Positions 33,851 through 43,800 of a DNA stretch of 64,000 bases are shown here, piece by piece. The stretch lies in the NCBI GenBank assembly GCA_948144175.1, contig CANXME010002160.1, positions 2,489,501 through 2,553,500 of the forward strand. The letters run 5' to 3'. The notes below the pieces were generated by a model. The model saw only the letters and a program-made list of their open reading frames with translations. It ran no database searches and had not been told where the DNA came from. How positions within the stretch are numbered: the stretch's first letter is position 1; the number at the start of each line of letters is the position of its first letter. The position numbers and the translations under genes were made by a program. The stretch comes from Closterium sp. NIES-65. Taxonomy: Eukaryota; Streptophyta; Zygnematophyceae; Desmidiales; Closteriaceae.

Positions 33851-34225
33851 TGTCAGAATCCCAACCACTAGACCATTGGGATAAAAGGGCTTGTTTCAGT
33901 AGCGGGTCAGTACGCCCATAACCCCCCAGGCGAACGCGCCTGTAACCCTCTCCAGAATCAATCGGGCATCCACAGTGCAGATCTACTGACACCCCCCCAC
34001 ACTGGGAGGCCTAGGACTAAGCACAGCGGCAACGGCCTACATGTGCATACACCGGGAATCGAACCCGAGACCGCTCTGATACCATGTCAGAATCCCAACC
34101 ACTAGACCATTGGGATAAAAGGGCTTGTTTCAGTAGCGGGTCAGTGCGCCCATAACCCCCCAGGCGAACGCGCCTGTAACCCTCTCCAGGATCAATCGGG
34201 CATCCACAGTGCAGATCTACAGACA
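33851..34225 (-). mobile_element. Complete 375-bp mini-LTR element (SMART-like)
   Basis: Two 141-bp LTRs (33851-33991, 34085-34225; 3 differences) start TGTCAGAATC and end GACA. They are flanked by the perfect TSD GGCAA (33846-33850, 34226-34230). Only 93 bp lie between them: a minus-strand purine tract (GGGGGGG) at the left and an exact initiator-Met PBS on the minus strand (34073-34084) at the right. Next to the PBS is a tRNA T-arm-like hairpin (CGGGTTCGATTCCCGG, minus strand) that contains a pol III B-box match (GTTCGATTC). There is no coding capacity, so it must be moved by enzymes of other elements. Confidence 0.93.
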
Positions 34226-34230
34226 GGCAA

Positions 34231-34842
34231 TCAAGCCACTGGCCAACTATACCACCTACAAGTTGGGGAGATGTGTTGTTCCCCGAATGGCCAAGACGCA
34301 GAGCTGGATGGGTTGCTCCTTCGGGAGAGACAGCAAATAATACCCTAGGCTGGGACGGAACAATCCCCCAACTTGAAGTTACAGAAGAGCAAGAGCCGGA
34401 AGTTCTGGAGGTGGGTGCAGTAGAAACATAAGAAATTGAATTAGATGTCTTAAAGCGCAGACACTCACCAATGGAAGAAGACCCCAACCAACACAGCTCA
34501 TGAAAAGCATCCGTGTAAATCCTGATAATCACGAGTATGTGAATGTCATGGAAATTTCCAACAACGAAGCTCACGCCACCTTAGGCATAACTGGATTACG
34601 CATTTTCTGCCATACCTAGCAGTTTGCGACGCCCATCATCCCACCGAGCCCACGACAGTTTGCCAAGCTCTATAAGTTCGCGACAAGGGGAAATGGAGGG
34701 CAGCCATGGCCGCCGAAGTGGAAGCATTCAAGCGCCGTGGCACATGGAAACTGGTACCATGCTTAGTAGCAAAGGGAAGAGAAATACTTTGCGGGATACT
34801 ATGCGGGAAGTGGGTTTCCCTTTTGTCAGTAGTAAGCAGTGA
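34231..34842 (+). pseudogene. Decayed copia remnant, linker and RT start
   Basis: Broken text includes GWDGTIPQLEVTEEQEPEVL, typical of the acidic linker after integrase, and near 34690-34770 WRAAMAAEVEAFKRRGTWKL followed by VP, the conserved start of copia RT (W..AM..E...L...TW.LV). It lies downstream of the protease-region remnant and supports one old copia spanning about 25.8-34.8 kb, shredded by later insertions. Confidence 0.65.
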
Positions 34843-34925
34843 CTCTTGAGGAGCACCATAATATCTTCCATCCTGTTCTAATGAGTTCTCGTTCTCCTTC
34901 ACTTGTACCTCATTCGACCATCTTG

Positions 34926-35001
34926 TCCACACACCCCCACCCCCCCCCTCCCCCTCCACCACCCCACCCCCACCCCTCTCCCTTACCTCCCCCCCCCCCC
35001 T
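34926..35001. repeat. C-rich tract
   Basis: Runs of C with interspersed A and T, preceding the 35125 solo LTR. No gene is seen in 34843-35119. Confidence 0.8.
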
Positions 35002-35124
35002 TCTTCCTCCTCCTATTCAAGGTAAACCCCTTGTTATGATATGAAATTGTGGAATAAACATTCCTAAGTAACGAATCCTTAACACGAAGATGTCTGCAGC
35101 GAGGACGAAGACCGAGTGACAAGA

Positions 35125-36341
35125 TGTCAACGGGAGTTGTGTGTTGGCCCCGTCCTCGCTTGGGCGGAGCCGACTTCGTGGTCGGGTGTGAGGGGAGCAG
35201 CCGACCTGCAGCAGTGAGCGAGCTGGTTGACGAGGAGGTCGACCTGCACGGGGGCCACTGCACGGGCGCCGACCTCAGGGTGGCGCCGACTTTAGGGAGG
35301 TTGACCTGGGAAGTTGACCTACGGAGGACGCCAACTTGATGACGTCAACTTGGGGCAGCCGACTTGGGTGGTCGGCTGACAAGACTGCTGGTCGACCTGG
35401 TTGTTGGTCGACCAGGCCTGCTGGTCGACTTGATGGTAGGTCGACCAGGCGTGATGTCGACCTGGTGGTCGACCTGACCTGGTGGTCGATGTAGGAGGGG
35501 CCGACGTCTACCACAACTCAGAACGTCGAGCAGCAGGGCGTCGACTGGTTGGGCGTCAACTTGGTGACGCCAAATTCGGGTAGCCGACTTGGGTGGTCGG
35601 CTGACAACTGCGCTGGTCGACGTGGAGCTGGTCGACCAGGAGTGCTAGTCGACCAGGAGTGACGTCGACCTGGAGCTGGTCGACCAGGGGCGTGGTCGAC
35701 CTGGTGAGGTTGACTTGGGGTGGTCGTCGACTTGGGAGGTCGACGGACACATACAAGAGCAGCTAGACGACGTGGTTGCCCAGTTGACCAGGTTGCCTGG
35801 GTGACAAAGTTCTGCGGAGGAGTGCGACGGTCGCCCAGGCGAAGTTGGTGAGTCTGACCTCGGAGATGGTATCCCGAGGTCGACGTGACTAATCAGATGC
35901 AATCGTCAGTGCCAGGTTGACTTGGTATGTGCGGTGTGCAGGTGACAAGGCCTAGCGCGCCAATCATCTGCGAGCACCTGCGAAGCTGGTGCGCTGTTGT
36001 TCTGCGTGAGCAGCGCTGGCACGCCGTCAACCTGCGATGTTGGCACGGCGTCGACTTTGCACTGCTGGAGCGCGGTCGACTAAGTCGTGCTGGAACGCGG
36101 TCGACCATGCTGCGCTGGCAGTCAACCGATCTGAATGCTAGCTCTGATGTAGTCTTGCCATGTCAACTTCATTGTACCATTGTTGTCAACTTTCTCTAGT
36201 GAAACTCTTGCCAAATTACCTCGTGAACTTGCAAGGAGTGTACGCACTAGGAAAACGGCGAAGGACCAACGAACGCAGAGATCACACGAGCACCCGTGCC
36301 TAGCCTGTAGTCTAGCTCCCGTTATAGTAGTTATCTCCGCA
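35125..36341 (+). mobile_element. Solo LTR (1,217 bp) of the 47-61 kb copia family
   Basis: Starts TGTCAACGGGAG and ends TTATCTCCGCA, like the LTRs of the copia at 47436-61467, with the perfect TSD CAAGA (35120-35124, 36342-36346). The GTCCTCGCTTGGGCGGAGCC block is shared with that family. The middle (about 35290-35760) is filled with degenerate GGTCGACCTGG / GTTGACTTGG units rich in GTCGAC. No internal region remains. Confidence 0.88.
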
Positions 36342-36346
36342 CAAGA

Positions 36347-37553
36347 CAGTTCTCGCAGACTTCAAACGGCGACAAGCAAGAAGAATTCGAAGTGCAAAGC
36401 GCGGGAAAACTTCAAACGGTTACCGAACCGCACGGTTGCAATCCTGCATCTAGATTAGCCCTAAGGGGAATGTACCCCCTCAAAGTACATGGCTAGCTTG
36501 GTCCTTTCGTATTCCACTGTATTCCTATATAAACCCGTGTACCGCATTGTATTAGTCACTTCTATCGAGATTCAAATCTCCCTCTACTGACAGAGGTCGT
36601 ACTCGACATTGCCAAGCAAACCTTCCACTTCTACACTCCGTGCGATCAACCTGAGACGATCCTATCAGACGGTTCAGATTGTATCACCCCTTAGGTTCGG
36701 GTTTGTGCCCTAGAGCCTATAGCCCCTTAAGGTATCCTGGGGGATGTGTAGTGTATGGTTGCGCCTCCACTAGTGGCCACCTCCCCCCAGTTGCCTTGCA
36801 TCTCGCCTCACCTGACACCAGGGAATGAGGCGCCTTCTCTCACCCCCTCGTCTCCCTCGCTCTCCATCTCTGCGTGTGTTCCTTCTAGGGAGAGGAGAGA
36901 AGGGTGGGGCTCACAACTGCCATGCCCCCCTTTTGCTTGCATCACCGCTTCTCCAACTTCTTAGCTAAGTGCTCCGCCTCCGTGACCCTTGCCTCTGGTT
37001 TTGCTGAGTGCCGTATTTTACGACACCTCGTTCTGCCATTCTCTTAGTACCAGTGCGGTAGGAATATGTAGGAATCAAGCAGGGATTGAAAAACATATAC
37101 CGTTTATATGTATATGAAAGCTAGCAAAGACCCTGCTGGGGAGGTGGCAAGAGTGGAAAGTAGAGGGCACCCTAAGTCAGCTAGGCTTGGAGTGGTTATG
37201 AGGTGAGAGCTGGGGGGATTATTTAGTTCAGGTGCATGGCACTTGCCTTCGAGCTAACTACCGGAATTCAGCAAGTCCACAAAATCATATCCTGTAAACG
37301 ACCCGTTTGAAATCCAAACAAGCATCCTGGTTTTGTCTGACACCACATTCATGCCTCACGGTCCGACATTCAGCTGAGATGCAGGCTTGTATTAAGTCTC
37401 AAAGCTTGCACCTCTTCAAGCATGTTTAAAACTGACTACATCTTCTCTTCAACACTAAGCAAAACCAGTTGAAGCAAAACTCAGGCGTTACTTGAACCGA
37501 AATGCATTAGCCCAAAAGTATTTAAACATGGCAAGCTGTGGAAACTCGATTCT
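36347..37553. other. Non-coding DNA with a possible old LTR fragment
   Basis: Around 36460-36640 the text looks like an LTR core: a TATATAAA box at about 36527 and CATTGTATTAG downstream. No partner or TSD was found. The rest holds nothing I recognise. Confidence 0.35.
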
Positions 37554-37729
37554 TCACATCCCAAACACCAGGAGCGAGAGGGCAGCAACAGCAGCAGCAC
37601 CAGAGTGGATGGCAGCAGAAATTAGCATGCAAGGAGCAGATGCCGATGGGGTTTTAGGTGCTGCTGGGACTGGCGCTGCTGCTGGCACTGGTGGTGCTGC
37701 CGACGCGGGTGCTTCAGCGAGTGCTGACC
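37554..37729 (-). CDS. Possible terminal exon: Ala/Pro-rich linker with hydrophobic C-terminus
   Basis: After the acceptor CTTTCCAG the minus frame reads SALAEAPASAAPPVPAAAPV, then a hydrophobic end (SGAAAVAALSLLVFGM) and stop. This looks like an arabinogalactan-type linker with a GPI-anchor or membrane tail, and could end the LRR gene. However it needs a phase-1 donor, while the nearest exon (37899-38024) leaves phase 2 and would terminate at once here. Either a splice form is missed or the ORF is chance. Confidence 0.35.
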
Positions 37730-37898
37730 CTGGAAAGCAGGTGCAAATATAGATGCAGGTTAAACAGAGGTAAAGCATACTCTGCAAAGCATACGCATCC
37801 AGTCAACAAGCACTTGTTTCGCAGGCTCGTTCAAGAACCGGTTTGGCATCGTTGTTATGCTTGCTTCTGTTCAGTCAAGGCATCATGGATTGCCTTAC

Positions 37899-40800
37899 AT
37901 GCATAAGGGCGTGCAGGAGGAGCAGAAGGAGGAGCAGAGGCGGCAGAAGCTGGAGTTACTGGCTTGCTGCACCACACACTTGCTGCCGACTGCAGGGCAG
38001 GTCAGCCGTGTGCCTGAGATGTTCCTGTGGACGCAGAGGGAAGGCAAAAGATGGGAGAAGGGCGGACGGACACATATCACATCTCACAACTGCAAATCTT
38101 GTGTGTGGCCGGTCACTACAGGTCCATCAGGTTGTCTCCTTCAAGAAGTACCAGTTTACTTGGACGGATGTGTCGTATACAGTCGCAGCTACTTGGAGGA
38201 CCCTCGCAACTACTATGGTCTAATGAGTACGAGTCTTATACAGTCTGCATATCATCAATTTTGCTACCAGTGTCCAATTTCACACTTTGCCCAGCACTGT
38301 TGTTATGCATTAACTGTGGAATACGTGATCAGGTAGGGAGAACTGGAATGCACCCGATGTGTAAGGTAAGCAGGAAAGGTGGCAGTTGTAAGAGCAGTGC
38401 CGGGAAAGCGGTCACATAGTGACTTTTGAGTCGACTCAAAAGCCACCTTGTAAGAGCAGTGCTGGGAAAGCGGTCATATAGTGACTTTTGAGTCGACTCA
38501 AAAGCCACCTTGTAAGAGCAGTGCTGGGAAAGTGGTCACATAGTGACTTTTGAGTCGACTCAAAAGCCACCTTGTAAGAGCAGTGCTGGGAAAGCGGACA
38601 CATAGTGACTTTTGAGTCGACTCAAAAGCCACCTTGTAAGAGCAGTGCTGGGAAAGCGGTCACATAGTGACTTTTGAGTCGACTCAAAAGCCACCTTGTA
38701 AGAGATGTGCTAGGAAATTGGTCACATAGTGACTTTTGAGTCGCCTCAAAAGCCACCTTGTAAGAGCTGTGCTGGGAAAGCGGTCACATAGCAGTCACAT
38801 CCAGGCTTGTGATGGACGGGTACATGTTGTGCCACTCACAGGGACGTCAGCTCGATAAGTCCACCCAGGCCCGCAGGTATGGGGCCACTCAAGTTGTTGC
38901 CTCCAAGGCCCCTGCCATGCCATGCCATGCCATGCCATGCCATGCCATGCCATGCCATGCCATGCCATGCCATGCCATGCCAGGCCGTGCCATGTCATGC
39001 CGTGCCATGCCATGCCAACATATATATGCGAGCACGGGTAACACGGTGCATCATCAGCTTTCCACAACGATGAATTCGCAGCTTGACAGAACACAATGCA
39101 GCAGCAGCCAGTTTTGCAGCAGTGCCAGCCAAGTTTTGAGGCGCCTCAAAACTAGACATTCCACAATGGTGAATGCACAGCTCGGCATAATACAATGCAA
39201 TGCAACAGCAGCCAGTTTTGCAGCTGCGCCACCCCAGCTAGGTATTGCTGTCATTATTCGGCTGACACAAAAAGTGTGCACGAAGCTTTGAGACGCCCAC
39301 GCCCCTGCTTCCAAGCATCAAGGTAGCGTCGGTGGCTCTCTGAGAGCATGCCTATTTCACAACAACACCCTCTCTCCTGATCAAGAAAGCTGTTGCGGTG
39401 CACAGGTGCTGCAGTGCAGCATTGCAAATTGGGAGATGGAGTTAGGGAGGGACGGATTCAGGGAGGTTGCTTTAGATTACTACAGCAGCGCCATTCCAGC
39501 TAATTCTGTCTTTCATTGACCCAGATAGAGTGTCCTTCAGGAAATCGCCCCCTGTTTTGAAGCACCCCTGTTTTCAGAAAACGCCCCTGCTCAGGGCACC
39601 AATATTGCACCAAGGCAGCGACCCTGCCTTAAAGGCCGTCCCTGCTTCACAGCAGCACCTCTGCCTCAAGCTACATAAAGGGATGCTTGCGGCTCACAGG
39701 TGTTGGAGCGTCAGGAGGCGGGAGATGGAGTCAGGGAGGGAGCCATTGAGCTGGTTGTCGCTCACATCGCTGGGGATTGAGTGGGGCACGGTGGTGGGTG
39801 GGTGGGTAAGTGGGTTGTGGGACGGTGAAGGAAAGGCGAGAGAGAGAGAGAGAGAGAGAGTAAGGGGGAGAAGATGTGAGAAAAACGAGGATCTGATCGT
39901 TTGAAACATGCCACTCTGCTCAAAATGACTAGTAGCTTCCGAGCATTCTGATCCATGTGATGCCTAGGCATGGGACTGCTAGATCACATGTGACTATTCT
40001 AATGGGCGGGCGCAAAAAAAAAAAATAAAGAAATCTAACTGCTCCTGTCCCGCTCATTTAGATGATAAACAAGCAGCCAAGAAGGCTGGAAACAAAGAGG
40101 TGTTCTCACAGAACAAGAAGAGATGTGAATTTCCAAGATGCAAGGTCGGGTACCGGGCCGGAGAATGCATTGCCTTGAAGCTCACTATGTGGAGTGCCAC
40201 GGCACATGATGGGGAGGGGGGAGTGAATAGCAGTGTACGCACGACAATGAATGGTCATGGGTACACATGTGACACACTGAGTTTTTTCTTCGTGTTGACT
40301 GAAATCAAGTGGCGACCAGGCGGCAAACCGTTCAGCATACGCCCGTCCCTCCTTCCATTATGGAGCAACTTCAAGGCGCTTACAGAACAGTGAGCTTTAC
40401 AAAATCCATTACAGTAGGAAGAGACCCCTGGAGCTGGTTGTGAGCCATGGCGCTGCAGAGAGCGCATGGGCGATGGTGGAAGGAAGTAAAGAGATGGTGA
40501 CATGCATACGAGGCAACGAGTTGCAGTGAGGAGTGATCCATCCAGCAACCCATGGGCCATGGCATGTTCAAAAGCACACGTGTACTGCATAATTCAGGTG
40601 CATGATCCCGGTGCATGAATTTATTTTTGAGTCGACAAGTTTATTCAGGTGCAGGATTTTCCACCTTTATTTCATTGCAGCAAACACAAGCAGCTGTGGT
40701 TCCTAGATCCACTCACAACTGCCACCATTCGTACAAACGCCACACCCCACAGTAAGTTGGTTGGTCAACCAGCAGACTTGCAGTCGTTTCAAACAACCAT

Positions 40801-43800
40801 GTTTCCACCTTCCATCAAAGTCTTCACGTGTCGCTCCTTACGATTCGCTTAACGAAAGAATCGATCTGACAGGATGAGGGGCCGCACAGCACTCACAGGG
40901 ACCTCAGGGGAAGCAAGCTCCAAATGGCACTTGGAACAACGCCAGAAAAGCGGTTGTGGGAGATGTTCCTGTTGGTGCAAGTGAACAGGCAAGGAAACGG
41001 TGCAGGCGTTAGAGGAGGATAGCCCCTTAGATATGGAACGACCAACGCGCCACGAAGTATACTGGGAATGAAAGGATGCGGATAAAACCTTACAGATTTT
41101 CCAACATGAACATGTCATAGATATTTGGTGGAAGAGGTCCCGTGAAGTTGTTGTGTGCGAGGTTGCTGCACGCAGTAACGGGTATGGCTTGTCTTGTATG
41201 CGATGAAGGGTATGGCTGAAAGCAACGAAGGGTATGGTTGAAAGCAACGAAAGGTATGGCCGGGCAAGTGTTACAGCAATGCAGAGCTGAATGATGGGGA
41301 GAAAAGGCATGTGCATGACATGATGTGGAATGCGTTACATGTTTGTTAGGTAGCTGAAGGCGTCAACATTTCGGAGAGCGTCGGGGAAGGGTCCAGTGAA
41401 GCGGTTGTTAGACACGTCACTGTGGAGGAGGAAGGGTGGTCAGGGAAGGTGAACAATGATGCATGCAGACAGTGAGATGAGAGAGAATGGAGGGTGGGAG
41501 GGCGTAATGAATGAAGGAATGCAGAAGGAAAAAGGGGAGATTAAGGAATGAGGTGATATAGTTGATTGAGCAAATCCTGAACCTAAAGCAGGACTTGGAT
41601 GCAGTAGGCAGTGTGTTGCACTCATGGAATGAGTGATGCTGAGACTTATGAGCCTTTAAGAGGCCCATGAGATACTTACATGTTTGTTACTCTTATATCA
41701 GCCAGCGATGGAAAGGGGCCTGAGAAGTTGCATGATGAGAAATTCCTAAAAAGAGAGGTTTGGTGGATGAAATAAGTGCGAGGGGAGGCAGATCCGTGGA
41801 TCAAATAAGAGTGGAAGAGTGAACAGGGAGGGGAGAGGGGGTTGGGGGGGAGGGGGGGGGTAGGGGGGGAGGGGTTGGGGAGGTTTGGTCGAACGGGAGG
41901 AAAGGGGGGATGAATCGATGGTAGAGGTCAGGAAGGACTAGAGAAGAGACTAGATTGTTCCAGGTTGAGACGTGAGACGAGTGGAAATCATCACTGTAAT
42001 ATCTAAAATGAAAACTACAACATTAAAGCCAGGGTCTCAAGTAAGCAAAGCAGCCCTCAACCGCAAAGCAGTTGAAGCTAGGTTACCTAGTGAGTGCAGG
42101 CGAATTTCTCTTTGGTTGGGTTGGAAACCTACCCCCGTCAGTGCCTCAAAAGCAATTGCACAACAAGTTTTGAGTACTTGAGACTTTCGACGATTCTGGG
42201 GAATTTTAGGTTTGGATCCGAACCAAATTTACAAACCTAGAAGGTTCGGCTACACCTAGCGATTTGGATTCGTTTCGTACCCTTCGCTTCACCCCTCTTC
42301 AAACCTCACAACTCGCCAACCAATCACAAACAAACTTGCACTGTCAACTGCAAAACACTTGTAGTACGTGAGACCCTGGCTTTAAAGGCAACCACTGTTG
42401 ATCTATCCAATGCACAATAAAATGCTACACTGTGATTGCGCTACTCTAGAGTGTCACTCACAGTGAATCCACTACAGCCACTGAGTGGTCTACAAAAAGC
42501 CCACCCGAGATTTCACTGAGAGGATTGTAGCTGAGGTCTCTATGGAGGGCACAAGAGATGGTTAGCAAGGCAAGCAAGCACTGGTGATGAGGGCAGTGGA
42601 GTTGAATTACAGGCATGCAGTGCGATGGATGGAAAGACGGGAGGACAAGCCATTGTTGTTACTGCAACCCCTCGACTCCTGTGCATGCGCAGTGGTTCTA
42701 AACAAAGATGTGGGCAGCATGTGTGAGTGAGCCATACATAGAGAAAACCATGTGCATGTGAGAGAAGGCCATGGCAACCAGTGACTGTACTTGTACATTC
42801 CATACCCTTCGTTAAGCTAGGCTAGGATAGTATAGCTTGTTGGTTGGGAGTTACACCAATATCCCAACCCTAATCAAATGTGATCTTCCAAAAACTCCAA
42901 CCCATGATGCTACTGGTGACACCTTCCGAGTTTCCTCCCGTCCTTGACTTCCTTTACACGACCCGCTCACTCTACCTAAGTTCCTTCACCAAGCATTGAG
43001 CATGTCTGCACACTCCGCCCCCAACCTTTCCAACGATACCCGTGATCTTTCACGTGCCTTCCACGTTCGAGTAGCAAGTGTGGCGCGAGCGAAGGGGGGC
43101 CGGCACATCTCACATGTTCTTTAAGTTGAGGTTGAAGCCATAGGCGGGCACAACCCCCTTAAGGTCGTTGTGGCTCAGATTGCTGAACGGGAGCAAGGAG
43201 GGAGCATGCATTTGATGCCATAAAGCTTTGCCAACCACCTTCTCGAGCCATCAGTTCTCGGTTTCAGCACTCACTTGGTACAAACTCATATGAGTCACCT
43301 AACTGCTTGTATCAAACTTGACTGCTAGTCGGCGATGCATAGACAAAAGAAATCTTGTCGGCCCGACTCGACTCGAGTGTTATTGATCTCAAAACACAAA
43401 CTGATCGTACTTCAAATCCCTATCTGAAGTAACATCGCCCATCCATGTCTCTATGGACCATCACATCATCGACACATGACAAGTACAGAAAAAGGTAAGT
43501 GGCAAAACAGCACCCCAGCTTGTGCCCTCCGGTGCAAAAGCCATGGCGAAAAATCACATCTGATTGCTCCGGTGCAGGTTTTGCAGTGGGTGGCAGCTGC
43601 CCGAAAGCCTTTCTGGTGCCCTAGTGGGTGAGGAGGTATTAGGAGCAGAAGGATTCACCATTCCTAGCGTTGGTACTTAGGTCCGCAGCCCCTAAGGCAG
43701 CAGAAGAAACCAAACCATGCTAACATCTGGTGTTGGGTGGGGGGTGGATGAAGACAAAAGGCAAGCCCACCTGCAAGCTAAGGCTGCATGCTTCCTTGTG

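Noticed and set aside
34041..34084. A tRNA gene
   Set aside because: Only a T-arm-like hairpin next to a PBS is present. There is no acceptor stem or anticodon arm, and it lies inside the 375-bp element.
38101..38200. An LRR-like exon ending [10 protein letters not shown] before a GTAG donor
   Set aside because: The end phase fits, but no acceptor gives an open exon and the LRR pattern is incomplete.
38386..38790. Possible CRISPR-like array
   Set aside because: The 62-bp units are repeated whole, with no unique spacers, no cas genes, and a eukaryotic intron context. It is an ordinary tandem repeat.
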